From: Rhodobacteraceae bacterium EL129
Lineage (GTDB): Bacteria > Pseudomonadota > Alphaproteobacteria > Rhodobacterales > Rhodobacteraceae
Direction: 5' to 3'
DNA length: 64,000 nucleotides
NCBI GenBank assembly: GCA_900313005.1
Contig: ONZJ01000002.1
Coordinates: 1,814,996 to 1,878,995 of the forward strand
Shown: positions 16,832 through 25,985 of the stretch, in pieces
Numbering within the stretch: position 1 is the stretch's first letter
How the letters are laid out: each line of letters starts with the position of its first letter
Notes under the pieces: model-generated
The model's database searches: none
What the model was told of the DNA's origin: nothing
The model's input: the letters and a program-made list of their open reading frames with translations, nothing else
Program-made: the position numbers and the translations under genes

Positions 16832-17899
16832 ATGGTTCAAAGGGGGATGATGTCCCTAATGCCAACCGCCCTTCTAATTGCCACATGCGGGGTGGCAGGG
16901 TTTGTGGCGCAATGGGTCGGGCTGCCCCTGCCATTTATGCTGGGGCCGCTGCTGGTATCGGGTTTAATCTCAACCACCCTGCCCAATCGCCTGCCTGCTG
17001 AATTCACCTGGCTTGCCGGTTTGCGCACATTGTTCATTGCCGTGATCGGGCTGATGATCGGCACGCAGATCACGCCAACCCTCTTTGCCGAGGCCAAGGG
17101 ACTTGCGCTGAGCGTTTTGGCTCTGACCGGCTTTGTTGTACTGAGCGCGGGATACAATTACGCCGTCTTTCGCAAACTGGGTGGGTACGACAAGCCCACT
17201 GCATTTCATTCCAGTGCGCCAGGGGGGCTCTACGAAAGCTTAGCTTTTGGCGAAGAAGCCGGGGCCGACAATGCACGGTTGATTCTGCAGCAGTTCTTGC
17301 GGGTCATCATGGTGGTCACTCTTCTGCCCATAGGCCTGTCGCTGTGGCACGGCGCGTCCTTGGGATCGGCTGCAGGTATGACTATGGCAGGGGCGCAAGT
17401 GCCCCTGTCGCGACTACCCCTGATTGCTCTGGCGGTGCTGGGCGGCATTGTTCTGGGCCATCTTTGCCGGATGCCCGCCCGTCAACTGACTGGTCCCATG
17501 GCCATCGGGGCGCTTTTGTCGCTGACCGGGCTAATCCAGCTGGATGTGCCTCAATGGTTGGTCAATCTCGCCCAAGTGGTCGTGGGCGCGGCCCTTGGCA
17601 CGCGGTTCAAAGGCAGCACCGGGCCGATGCTGGGCGTGGCGGCTGGTCTCGCCTTCGTCTCGGTTGGGGGGATGCTGTGCCTGGCCGCGCTCATGGCTGC
17701 GCTGCTCTCGCCACTGACGGGCGAAACATTTGATGTCATGCTAATCAGCTTTGCCCCCGGCGGTGTGACCGAAATGGCGCTGGTCGCGCTCAGCCTACCT
17801 GCCAACCCGGCTTTGGTGACGCTCTATCACATCATTCGCATCCTGATCACTGTGGTCGGGCTCACGCTCTCGGCGCGCTGGTTCAAACGTCAGCTTTGA
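16832..17899 (+). CDS. AbrB-duplication family membrane protein
   Basis: 355 residues with about ten hydrophobic segments, the pattern of the AbrB-duplication integral membrane family (COG3180). The family has been annotated as regulator or putative ammonia monooxygenase, without proof of either. Two related halves are visible: LPLPFMLGPLLVSGL with SSAPGGLYESLAFGEEAGAD, and TGPMAIGALLSLTGL with SFAPGGVTEMALVAL. The repeated APGGxxE element is characteristic. The start may be ATG 16832 or the later ATG 16859. Function unproven; a transporter role is likely from topology. Confidence 0.82.
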   Translation: MVQRGMMSLMPTALLIATCGVAGFVAQWVGLPLPFMLGPLLVSGLISTTLPNRLPAEFTWLAGLRTLFIAVIGLMIGTQITPTLFAEAKGLALSVLALTGFVVLSAGYNYAVFRKLGGYDKPTAFHSSAPGGLYESLAFGEEAGADNARLILQQFLRVIMVVTLLPIGLSLWHGASLGSAAGMTMAGAQVPLSRLPLIALAVLGGIVLGHLCRMPARQLTGPMAIGALLSLTGLIQLDVPQWLVNLAQVVVGAALGTRFKGSTGPMLGVAAGLAFVSVGGMLCLAALMAALLSPLTGETFDVMLISFAPGGVTEMALVALSLPANPALVTLYHIIRILITVVGLTLSARWFKRQL

Positions 17900-17960
17900 C
17901 AGGCGCGCGCGTTCGCGTTATCTGAACACTTGTTCATTTCCCAAACGCAAGGAGCTCCCC

Positions 17961-18716
17961 ATGCGCATCGAAACCTCAGCAGCTGTCATCACCGGAGGCG
18001 CCTCAGGCTTAGGCGAAGCCACGGCCCGGCATTTCCGAGACCATGGCGCACAAGTCACCTTGCTGGACCGCGACGTGACCCGGGGCGAGGCAGTGGCCGT
18101 TGAGATCGGCGCGCATTTTGCGGAAACGGACGTGACGGATGAGACCTCGGTTCAAACTGCAATCGACGCCGCCACATCGGCGATGGGAAAAGTCACCGTG
18201 GCCGTCAATTGTGCGGGTATCGCACCGGCAGCCAAGACTCTGGGCCGCGAAGGGCCACACCCGCTCGACACCTTTCAAAGCGTGATTAGCGTCAACCTGG
18301 TGGGAAGCTTCAACGTAGCACGTCTGGCTGCGGCCGCCATGGCCCATAACGCGCCCGAGCCGGATGGCAACCGGGGAGTGATCATCAACACCGCCTCGAT
18401 TGCGGCCTTTGACGGGCAAAAAGGCCAAGCAGCCTATGCGGCGTCCAAAGGCGGCATTGCGGGCCTCACCCTGCCCATGGCGCGGGACCTGACCCGCGAG
18501 GGCATCCGTGTGATGGCGATTGCGCCGGGTATCTTTCTGACGCCCATGCTTCAAGGGCTGCCGCAAGAGGTCCAGGATAGCCTGGCCGCCGATGTCACCT
18601 TCCCCAAGCGGTTGGGCGATCCGGCAGAATATGCCGCATTGGCCCGGTTCATCGTGGAATGTGGCTATCTGAACGGCGAAGTCATCCGCATCGACGGCGC
18701 GCTGCGGATGCAATAA
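17961..18716 (+). CDS. SDR dehydrogenase, type-2 3-hydroxyacyl-CoA dehydrogenase-like
   Basis: 251 residues. Classical short-chain dehydrogenase: [19 protein letters not shown] (NAD-binding glycine motif), [28 protein letters not shown] (catalytic Ser, Tyr, Lys) and the [11 protein letters not shown] loop. The [12 protein letters not shown] segment and the C-terminal [18 protein letters not shown] resemble HSD17B10/3-hydroxy-2-methylbutyryl-CoA dehydrogenases of branched-chain amino acid and fatty acid breakdown. ATG 17961 follows a strong AAGGAG site. It is 61 bp after the AbrB-type gene and may share its transcript. Confidence 0.87.
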   Translation: MRIETSAAVITGGASGLGEATARHFRDHGAQVTLLDRDVTRGEAVAVEIGAHFAETDVTDETSVQTAIDAATSAMGKVTVAVNCAGIAPAAKTLGREGPHPLDTFQSVISVNLVGSFNVARLAAAAMAHNAPEPDGNRGVIINTASIAAFDGQKGQAAYAASKGGIAGLTLPMARDLTREGIRVMAIAPGIFLTPMLQGLPQEVQDSLAADVTFPKRLGDPAEYAALARFIVECGYLNGEVIRIDGALRMQ

Positions 18717-18831
18717 CGCAGACCGCACCTGTTTCATCTTTCTCTAAATACTCAAGTGCGTCACGTCCCCGCAGGCGCCGCTGATGAGTGTTTGTGGAAA
18801 GATGAGCCCAGCCCGTATTTGACTACTGGCT

Positions 18832-19986
18832 CTATTGAGACGCGCGCTCTGCCTCGATCTCGCGCCAGCGGGCAACATTGGCGTTGTGCTCATCCAGCGT
18901 TTCGGCAAAGGCATGCCCACCCGTTCCGTCGGCGACAAAGAAGATATAGGGTGTACTATCCGGATTGACCGCCGCCTCAAGGCTCGCGCGCCCCGGATTG
19001 GCGATGGGCGTTGGTGGCAGCGCGTCGATCACGTAAGTGTTCCAAGGCGTTTCCGCCCGTAATTCGGATTGGCGAAGGCCGCGTCCCAACACACCTTCAC
19101 CCTTGGTGATGCCATAGATCACCGTAGGGTCGGTTTGCAACTTCATGCCGCGGTTCAGACGGTTGGTGAAGACCGACGCCACCTGACGGCGCTCTTCGGC
19201 AAGGCCTGTTTCCTTTTCGATGATTGAGGCCAGAATGAGCGCCTCATAGGGGTTCTCAAGCGGCAAATCATCCGCGCGGTTTTCCCAGGCCGCAGCCAGT
19301 AGCGCATCCTGCGCATTGCGCATCTTTTCAATGATAGTACCGCGATCTTCGCCCACGCGCACCTCATAGCTGTCTGGGGCCAGGCTGCCTTCGGGCGGTA
19401 CTTCGGCCAAGTCACCCTCCAGCACATCCACACCCTTCAGCGCGTTCACGATCTGCCAGCTGGTCACCCCTTCGGCAATCGCCACACGGTAGCGGGTATC
19501 TGATTTTTCACGCACGTCGGTGAACTCGGCGGGTGTTTCGTCTTCAGCCGGGTTGAACGCAGCCTTTTCGACAAAGCGGTTGGTGGATGGATCCAGCTCG
19601 CGCACCTGAATTTGACTACGGGTGACACCGATCCGGTACACCACTTCGGTGCCGCAAGTGCTGGCGCCGCCACGGGTTATGATATCGGCGATTTCGGCCA
19701 TGCTGGCCTGTTCCGGGATCAACCAGCTGCCAGCTTTCAGCTGACTGGATTTTTCCGAATAATCCGCACCAATCCGAAAAATTGAGGCATTGGACACCGC
19801 ACCTTCCTGTTCGAGATCACGCGAAATGCCCCGCATGGACGACCCGGACGGCACGCGCAGACAGATCTGTTCGTCCAAAGGACCGGCCGAGTCGTACTCG
19901 GATTGCCCCCACAGGATCACACCGCCGACCAGAAACACGGCGACGACCAAAAAGGTCAACACGTTAGACGTGATATTGCGCCACAT
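18832..19986 (-). CDS. mltG: Endolytic peptidoglycan transglycosylase MltG
   Basis: 384 residues. An N-terminal transmembrane helix (about 8-28) anchors a periplasmic YceG-like domain. The catalytic-region motif ILASIIEKETG holds the conserved Glu, and DPTVIYGI is family-typical. The enzyme cuts nascent glycan strands and sets their length. It starts 3 bp after the fabF stop, as expected for the fabF-mltG pair of the bacterial fatty-acid cluster, so the two are co-transcribed. Confidence 0.95.
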   Translation of the reverse strand: MWRNITSNVLTFLVVAVFLVGGVILWGQSEYDSAGPLDEQICLRVPSGSSMRGISRDLEQEGAVSNASIFRIGADYSEKSSQLKAGSWLIPEQASMAEIADIITRGGASTCGTEVVYRIGVTRSQIQVRELDPSTNRFVEKAAFNPAEDETPAEFTDVREKSDTRYRVAIAEGVTSWQIVNALKGVDVLEGDLAEVPPEGSLAPDSYEVRVGEDRGTIIEKMRNAQDALLAAAWENRADDLPLENPYEALILASIIEKETGLAEERRQVASVFTNRLNRGMKLQTDPTVIYGITKGEGVLGRGLRQSELRAETPWNTYVIDALPPTPIANPGRASLEAAVNPDSTPYIFFVADGTGGHAFAETLDEHNANVARWREIEAERASQ

Positions 19987-19989
19987 GAA

Positions 19990-21246
19990 TCAGCTGACCT
20001 TTTTGAACACAACCGAGGCATTGGTGCCGCCAAAGCCGAAAGAGTTGGACAGGGCCACATCAATCTTGCGCTCGCGCTTGGCCTTGGGGGCCAGATCAAG
20101 CGAGGTCTCGACAGGGTCATCCAGGTTGATCGTGGGCGGTGCCACCTGATCGCGAATGGCCAGGATCGAGAAAATCGCCTCGATCGCGCCAGCGGCCCCC
20201 AAAAGGTGGCCCGTCGCGGATTTGGTCGAGCTCATCGTGGCATTTGAGGCCGCATCGCCCAGCAGACGTTCGACCGCGCCCAGCTCAATCGTGTCGGCCA
20301 TGGTCGAGGTGCCATGGGCGTTGATGTAATCCACGTCGCTGGGTGCGATGCCTGCGCGTTTCAATGCAGCAGTCATTGAGCGGAACCCACCATCGCCGTC
20401 CTCGGATGGAGCGGTGATGTGATAGGCATCGCCCGACAGGCCATAGCCCACCACTTCGGCATAGATTTGAGCGCCGCGCGCCTTGGCGTGTTCATATTCT
20501 TCCAGCACGACAACCCCTGCCCCTTCGCCCATGACAAAGCCGTCACGGTCTGCGTCATAGGGTCGACTGGCGGCCTTGGGATCATCTGCGCGTTTTGTGC
20601 TGAGCGCTTTGCAGGCGTTGAAGCCCGCGATACCGATCTCGCAAATCGCGGCCTCCGCCCCGCCTGCGATCATCACATCGGCGTCATCGAGCCCAATCAA
20701 CCGGGCCGCGTCGCCAATGGCATGCGCCCCCGTGGAACAGGCCGTCACAACAGCGTGGTTGGGGCCCTTGAAGCCATACCGAATGCTGACCTGACCCGAG
20801 ATCAGGTTGATCAAAGCACCGGGGATAAAGAAGGGCGATACGCGGCGCGCGCCCTTGTCGCGGATCAACAGCGTGGTTTGCTCGATGGATTGCAAACCGC
20901 CGATCCCCGAGCCAATGAGCACGCCTGTGCGCTCGAGGCTTTCGTCGTCCTGAGGCGTCCAGCCGCTGTCCTCGACGGCCTGAGAGGCTGCAGCGATGCC
21001 ATAGACGATGAAATCGTCGACTTTGCGTTGCTCTTTCGGTGCCATGTAGTCATCGGCATTGAAGGTGCCGTCGCTGCCATCGCCCAGAGGCACTTCGCAG
21101 GCGTAGGTGGTCGCCACGTTTGAGGTATCAAAGCGGGTAATCGGCCCCGCGCCGGACTGCCCGTCCAGCAACCGTGACCAGCTTTCCTCAACCCCTGACG
21201 CCAGGGGTGTTACCAATCCCAAACCTGTGACAACCACTCGCCGCAT
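19990..21246 (-). CDS. fabF: Beta-ketoacyl-ACP synthase II (FabF)
   Basis: 418 residues, usual length. Catalytic triad: Cys in VVTACSTGAHAIGDA, His in INAHGTSTMADTIE and His in STKSATGHLLGAAGA. It condenses malonyl-ACP with acyl-ACP in fatty-acid elongation. In most proteobacteria it directly follows acpP; here acpP is 7.3 kb away with other genes between. It is followed immediately by mltG. Confidence 0.96.
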   Translation of the reverse strand: MRRVVVTGLGLVTPLASGVEESWSRLLDGQSGAGPITRFDTSNVATTYACEVPLGDGSDGTFNADDYMAPKEQRKVDDFIVYGIAAASQAVEDSGWTPQDDESLERTGVLIGSGIGGLQSIEQTTLLIRDKGARRVSPFFIPGALINLISGQVSIRYGFKGPNHAVVTACSTGAHAIGDAARLIGLDDADVMIAGGAEAAICEIGIAGFNACKALSTKRADDPKAASRPYDADRDGFVMGEGAGVVVLEEYEHAKARGAQIYAEVVGYGLSGDAYHITAPSEDGDGGFRSMTAALKRAGIAPSDVDYINAHGTSTMADTIELGAVERLLGDAASNATMSSTKSATGHLLGAAGAIEAIFSILAIRDQVAPPTINLDDPVETSLDLAPKAKRERKIDVALSNSFGFGGTNASVVFKKVS

Positions 21247-21289
21247 ATTGCTGCCCTCACCCTATGAATAGTGTTCTGCCTGCTCATAC

Positions 21290-21319
21290 CCCGCCTTACC
21301 CCTCAGGGGCAAGAGCGGG
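21290..21319 (-). terminator. Stem-loop between the HisA-like gene and fabF
   Basis: CCCGC/GCGGG and CCCC/GGGG arms with a small loop form a strong interrupted hairpin after the HisA-like stop. No clear U-tract follows on the minus strand, so it may stabilise or attenuate the mRNA rather than terminate it. Confidence 0.3.
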
Positions 21320-21347
21320 AGATGCAAGGGTCACTTGAGTTTTGGGT

Positions 21348-22091
21348 TTACTGGAATTCGGCGGTGGGTTCGGGCTGTTCTGCGGCAAAAGCCAGGGCGG
21401 CTTCGAGATCAATGTCCTTGGCCATGAGAGCCCGGCCAATCAGCGTGCCTGCAATGTTGGGCAAATACTTCAGACGCACCACGTCATCCGCCTGCTTGAT
21501 CGTGCCGCGCACAATAACCGGATGGCGGGTTTTTGCCGCAAGACCGGTGATCACACCCAAAGTGCCATCGGATTCGCCAATGTCGCTATCGATATCCGTC
21601 ACGATGATGCCGGCCAGAGGGGCATTATCGAATTCGCTGATAAAGGCTTCGGGGCTGAAGGCCGAGGGCTGACGCCAGCCATCGGTCATCATCTGACCTT
21701 GATAAATATCCACCGCCAGAACGATCTGATCCGGGTGATGCTTGGCCATGGCCTTGACCGCGTCGGGGTCCTGGGCGGCCATTGTGCCGATCACAACGCG
21801 GCCCACACCCTTGTCGATCCAGCGCTCAACAGACTCGCGCGAGCGGAAACCGCCTCCGAACTGAACCGGAATCCCGACGGTTCGAATGATCTCTTCGGAC
21901 AAAGCGTTGTTGTCGCCATCCCCTGCCAGCGCGTTCATGTCTGTTAGGTGCATCCACTCAGCGCCAGCGGCTGCAAAGCCACGGGCAATCTCAACCGGGT
22001 CCTTGTGCCAGATCACCGGCTCTTCCAGCCGACCACGAGTCAATGAAACCGATTTTCCGTTATGCAATTCAAGTGTGGGATAAATGATCAT
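21348..22091 (-). CDS. HisA-like TIM-barrel isomerase paralogue
   Basis: 247 residues, very like ProFAR isomerase (HisA) in length and layout: IPVQFGGGFRSRESVERW (first phosphate site), VVIGTMA, ILVAVD-type strand with Asp128, and DGTLGVI with VIVRGTIKQADDV (second phosphate half). The first catalytic residue, Asp8 in HisA (AIDL), is Glu8 here (PTLELHNGK). Asp128 corresponds to the second catalytic Asp and is kept. No other his gene is nearby. This is probably not the histidine-pathway enzyme but a paralogue for a related Amadori-type or unknown substrate. It lies about 100 bp upstream of fabF in the same direction. Confidence 0.78.
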   Translation of the reverse strand: MIIYPTLELHNGKSVSLTRGRLEEPVIWHKDPVEIARGFAAAGAEWMHLTDMNALAGDGDNNALSEEIIRTVGIPVQFGGGFRSRESVERWIDKGVGRVVIGTMAAQDPDAVKAMAKHHPDQIVLAVDIYQGQMMTDGWRQPSAFSPEAFISEFDNAPLAGIIVTDIDSDIGESDGTLGVITGLAAKTRHPVIVRGTIKQADDVVRLKYLPNIAGTLIGRALMAKDIDLEAALAFAAEQPEPTAEFQ

Positions 22092-22247
22092 GGCAGACAG
22101 CCCCCTATCTAGATCACAACCGGCAATATCACCGGTCAGAACACGTATAAGTATATCATAAGAGCGTGATATTGCTAAATCGGCAAGATAAGATACGTTC
22201 GCGGCTTTTTTATCGGCTTGGGCCGAGTGGATGCCGCGCGTTTGCGG

Positions 22248-23033
22248 TCATTCGCTGAGCAAAGGCAGCAGCATGTGAAACAGCTCCGCCTGAGAGCTGA
22301 TGGCGCATTTGCGATAAAGTTGTTTGCGGAACACTTTGACGGTCTGCGGGCTGATTTCCAATCTCAGCCCGATGGACACCGACGAATGCCCGCGCAGGAC
22401 AAGGATCGCCACCTCGGCCTGGCGTTGACTGAGGTGAATGTCATGCGCGCGGGACAAGGCCGCGATCAACCGGTCTGTCACAGCCGTGTCCGAGTAATCC
22501 CCCTGGGCGGCCAATCCGGCCCATTGGCGGTTGGCCAAGGCCACGACAACGGCTGATATGCGATGTGCTGCGGCCAGTTCCCTGGCATTAAAGCGGGTGT
22601 TCGAGCTGGCATCGCGCCCCATACAGATGTGAACGGACATATCCGGGGACGGATAGGTCACGAAAACAAGCTCGTCCAAGATCGTGGTGGCCGCGTAATA
22701 GTCCAGATAATACGGGTTGCGGTGAAATTGATCCGGCGCAATGTCTGATAGCCTGTACACACCCGCCTTTGCCCGGTTTGCGTGCAAATCCTGAAACGGG
22801 TCCAGTAGGTAAGCGCCTGCAAGGTAAATCTGATCGAAGCTCTCGTGCACCACAGTGGTGCGGGCGCTGTGGGCAATTGACAGGGGGCGTCTCCCGTCAA
22901 AGTATGCCAGCATGGTACAGTTATCGTGGCCCAGCTCGGCTCGGATCCAGCGCTCCAACGCCTCGGCGAACCCGTCGCTGCCCAGGGCATTTATGGCTGA
23001 CGCCAGAAAATCGTGTGCTTTGGTATCGTGCAT
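22248..23033 (-). CDS. LuxR-family (GerE-type HTH) transcriptional regulator
   Basis: 261 residues from ATG 23033. The C-terminal GerE helix-turn-helix spans about residues 195-255: LSQRQAEVAILVLRGHSSVS followed by GLRLEISPQTVKVFRKQLYR. The N-terminal ~180 residues form an unrecognised sensor domain without an obvious acyl-homoserine-lactone pocket signature. It is divergent from the polyamine transporter operon, with only 79 bp between starts, and probably regulates it. A palindrome GGGGTATATACCCC lies in the gap. Confidence 0.85.
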   Translation of the reverse strand: MHDTKAHDFLASAINALGSDGFAEALERWIRAELGHDNCTMLAYFDGRRPLSIAHSARTTVVHESFDQIYLAGAYLLDPFQDLHANRAKAGVYRLSDIAPDQFHRNPYYLDYYAATTILDELVFVTYPSPDMSVHICMGRDASSNTRFNARELAAAHRISAVVVALANRQWAGLAAQGDYSDTAVTDRLIAALSRAHDIHLSQRQAEVAILVLRGHSSVSIGLRLEISPQTVKVFRKQLYRKCAISSQAELFHMLLPLLSE

Positions 23034-23049
23034 CACCCATACCACCCGG

Positions 23050-23063
23050 GGGGTATATACCCC
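23050..23063. promoter_or_regulatory. Operator candidate, perfect 14-bp palindrome GGGGTATATACCCC
   Basis: Located between the divergent luxR-type and potA-type genes, 17 bp upstream of the luxR-type start. A related half (GGGGGGTATA) recurs at 23099-23108 just before the potA ATG, though its G-tract may simply be the ribosome-binding site. Likely target of the adjacent regulator. Confidence 0.5.
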
Positions 23064-23112
23064 TCGAAATTATGCTCATACCGTAACCTTGCCTGTTTGG
23101 GGGGTATAATCA

Positions 23113-24216
23113 ATGATAAACACGACGCCGGAAAAGAGCCAGATTGCCGTCGATATCAATCATGTCACCAAGCGCTATGGCACGTTCACGGCCCTGCAGC
23201 ACATGTCGTTGTCCATTGCCGACAATGAGTTTTTTACCCTTTTAGGGCCATCGGGATGTGGGAAAACCACTCTCTTGCGCATGATCGCCGGATTTGAAGA
23301 TGTCACCGAAGGCGAGATTTATCTCTTTGGCGATGAAATTGAAAACCTGCCCCCCAACAAACGCCCCGTGAACACTGTGTTCCAGAACTACGCTTTGTTT
23401 CCGCACATGAGCGTGACCGACAACGTAGCCTTTGGGCTTGAGATGCTGGGCCGCTCCAAGGCAGAGGCCCGCACACGTGCAGGCGAGATGCTCGAACTGG
23501 TGCAGCTGTCGCAATTTGCCAATCGCAAACCATCGCAGCTGTCAGGCGGGCAACAACAGCGTGTGGCCCTCGCCCGCGCGCTGGCCCCTCAACCCAAAGT
23601 GCTGTTGCTGGACGAACCACTCTCGGCGCTTGATCTGAAACTGCGTCAGGCGATGCGCTACGAACTCAAGTCCCTGCAACGTGAGACGGGGATCACCTTC
23701 ATCTTCGTCACACACGACCAAGAAGAAGCCCTGACCATGTCCGACCGCATTGCCGTGATGTCAAACGGCGAGTTGCAACAGTTGGGCGCGGCCCGCGATA
23801 TCTATGAAGCACCGCACAACGTGTTTGTTGCCAACTTTATCGGTGAAACCAACCTGCTGGATGTGACGGTCAAACACATTACTGGGGGGCGTGCCACCTG
23901 CGATCTGGGCGGGGATTACGCCCTTAGCTGCGACGCGATTGACGGTGTGAGCGCCGGGGCGCAGGTGCATCTTTCTGTGCGTCCTGAACGATTGTATCTG
24001 TCGGAAACTGCAACGGATGCCGAAGGCCTGGAAGGTAGGGTGCGCGATAACATCTTTATCGGCACGGATATCCAAACCATTGTCGCCCTGAACAACGGCC
24101 CCGAAATCATCGTTCGAACCTCGAACTCGGATCGGGGCAGCAGTCGCATCTTCGAGCCGGGCAATGCCGTGCACGTCAACATGGAGGCAGGAGCCGCGCG
24201 GCTTCTGGTGGACTAA
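23113..24216 (+). CDS. potA: Polyamine ABC transporter ATP-binding protein (PotA-like)
   Basis: 367 residues. Walker A GPSGCGKTT, Q-loop QNYALFPHMSV, signature LSGGQQQRVALARAL, Walker B VLLLDEPLSALD, H-loop FVTHDQEEA, and a C-terminal TOBE regulatory domain (about 280-365). This is the energising subunit of a spermidine/putrescine importer at the inner face of the membrane. The start ATG has a G-tract 8 bp upstream. It leads a five-gene run (ATPase, two permeases, binding protein, aminotransferase). Confidence 0.9.
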   Translation: MINTTPEKSQIAVDINHVTKRYGTFTALQHMSLSIADNEFFTLLGPSGCGKTTLLRMIAGFEDVTEGEIYLFGDEIENLPPNKRPVNTVFQNYALFPHMSVTDNVAFGLEMLGRSKAEARTRAGEMLELVQLSQFANRKPSQLSGGQQQRVALARALAPQPKVLLLDEPLSALDLKLRQAMRYELKSLQRETGITFIFVTHDQEEALTMSDRIAVMSNGELQQLGAARDIYEAPHNVFVANFIGETNLLDVTVKHITGGRATCDLGGDYALSCDAIDGVSAGAQVHLSVRPERLYLSETATDAEGLEGRVRDNIFIGTDIQTIVALNNGPEIIVRTSNSDRGSSRIFEPGNAVHVNMEAGAARLLVD

Positions 24217-25148
24217 TGGCAGCAGGCGCAGCATCCGGCGGATCGGCCCGCTCTGACACGTATAAAGAAGCCCGCACATGGCTGTTGATGCCGTCGTGGA
24301 TCGTACTCTCGCTGCTGGTGCTGGCGCCCGTGGTGATGATGCTGATCTATTCCTTCCTCACCAAGGAATTTCGCGGTGGGGTGATCTGGGAATTCTCGAC
24401 AGCCGCCTATGATCAGTTCTTCTGCTCCCGCGGGTTGTTTGGAGATGAACCCTGCAGCATCGAATGGACCTATATCCAGATCTTCTGGCGCTCGATCTGG
24501 CAAGCAGCGGCGGCCACTTTGCTAAGCCTGGTCATTGGTTTTCCGACGGCATATTTCATCGCCACCCGGCCTGAAAAAATCAGACCGCTCTGGGTGTTCC
24601 TGATCACCATCCCCTATTGGGTGAACCTGTTGATCCGCACCGTCAGCATGAAATTTGTGTTACGAGATCAGGGCCCGCTGAATGACTTCCTGATGGCCAC
24701 GGGGCTGATTGATGATCCTCTGCGCATCGTGAACACCAACTTCGCGGTACAGCTGGGGCTGTTTTACTCCTATCTGCCCTTCATGGTCCTGCCGATCTAT
24801 GCCTCGGTCGAGCGGTACAACTTCAGCATGTCCGAAGCCGCAGCCGATCTTTATGCCAGCAAATGGACCACCCTGCGCCGCATCCTGTTGCCTGCGGTCA
24901 AACCGGGGGTGATCGCCGGGTGTATTCTGGTCTTTGTGCCCTCACTGGGATCGTTCCTGGCACCTGATTTGCTCGGAGGGGCCAAGAATTTCATGATCGG
25001 CTCCCTGATTGAAGAGCAATTCAAAGGCAACGCTGGCAATTGGCCCTTTGGCGCAGCAGCGGCGATGATCTTGCTAAGCATGGTGCTGGTCATTCTGATG
25101 ATCCTGGCCCGACAGCAAGCCCGCGCGCAGAAAGGGGCCGAAGCATGA
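24216..25148 (+). CDS. potB: Polyamine ABC transporter permease (PotB-like)
   Basis: 310 residues with six predicted transmembrane segments and the permease coupling motif [22 protein letters not shown] (EAA loop). The start overlaps the potA stop by one base (TAATG). It pairs with the next permease to form the membrane channel. PotB-type rather than PotC-type by order and by the long first periplasmic loop. Confidence 0.9.
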   Translation: MAAGAASGGSARSDTYKEARTWLLMPSWIVLSLLVLAPVVMMLIYSFLTKEFRGGVIWEFSTAAYDQFFCSRGLFGDEPCSIEWTYIQIFWRSIWQAAAATLLSLVIGFPTAYFIATRPEKIRPLWVFLITIPYWVNLLIRTVSMKFVLRDQGPLNDFLMATGLIDDPLRIVNTNFAVQLGLFYSYLPFMVLPIYASVERYNFSMSEAAADLYASKWTTLRRILLPAVKPGVIAGCILVFVPSLGSFLAPDLLGGAKNFMIGSLIEEQFKGNAGNWPFGAAAAMILLSMVLVILMILARQQARAQKGAEA

Positions 25149-25954
25149 CCAAACGCACCCATGATATCCGCCGGTATCCGGGCTTTTTGCCCATGACCAT
25201 TCTGTGTCTGACACTGCTCTATGCGCCTCTGATCGTAGTGACGATCTATTCGTTCAATTCCAGCAACTCGATCACCAACTGGGAAGGGCTGAGCCTGCGC
25301 TGGTATGTGGACGTCTTTACCGGGCCTGAGGCCGAGAAGTTCAAACGCGCCGCCTGGAACAGCTTTACCATCGCGTTGATTGCCGCGACCACGGCCACCA
25401 CCATCGCGACCCTTGCTGCCACGGGCATGATCCGCGCAGGTCAATTCAAACTGCGCACGCTGTCATTCGGGCTGATAAGCCTGCCCCTCATGGTGCCCGA
25501 GATCGTGACTGCGGTGGCCACGCTGATTTTCTTCAATTCCATCGGGTTTGTGCGCGGCTATACCACCATCTTGCTGGCACATATCGCCTTTTGCATCCCC
25601 TTTGCCTACATGCCCATCTCGGCCCGGATGCAGGGGGTGGAGGACACATATGAGCAAGCGGCCCTCGATCTCTATGCGTCGAAACGGCAGGCCTTCACCA
25701 AGATCCTGCTGCCCTTGATGATGCCCGGTATCATCTCGGGGTTCCTTTTGGCGTTCATCATCAGCCTGGATGATTTCATCATCACCAACTTCGTCAAAGG
25801 GGCGGGTGTAGAAACCCTGCCCACAGCCATCTTTGGCGCAGTTAAACAAGGGATCAAACCCAACATCATGGCCATTTCGACCATGCTGCTGGCCGTATCG
25901 ATCATCATGGTCACGATCTCTTACTTCATCTCAAAATCAGACAACAAAACCTAA
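25145..25954 (+). CDS. potC: Polyamine ABC transporter permease (PotC-like)
   Basis: 269 residues from ATG 25145, overlapping the potB-like gene's end by 4 bp. Six transmembrane segments; the EAA loop reads [34 protein letters not shown] near the N-terminus is typical of PotC proteins. It completes the permease pair. Confidence 0.9.
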   Translation: MTKRTHDIRRYPGFLPMTILCLTLLYAPLIVVTIYSFNSSNSITNWEGLSLRWYVDVFTGPEAEKFKRAAWNSFTIALIAATTATTIATLAATGMIRAGQFKLRTLSFGLISLPLMVPEIVTAVATLIFFNSIGFVRGYTTILLAHIAFCIPFAYMPISARMQGVEDTYEQAALDLYASKRQAFTKILLPLMMPGIISGFLLAFIISLDDFIITNFVKGAGVETLPTAIFGAVKQGIKPNIMAISTMLLAVSIIMVTISYFISKSDNKT

Positions 25955-25985
25955 CCAACAAACGAACTACAACACGGAGGAAACT

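Noticed and set aside
23099-23110. GGGGGGTATAAT before potA read as a -10 promoter element
   Set aside because: The TATAAT ends 2 bp before the ATG with no -35 at proper spacing; the G-tract works better as the ribosome-binding site.
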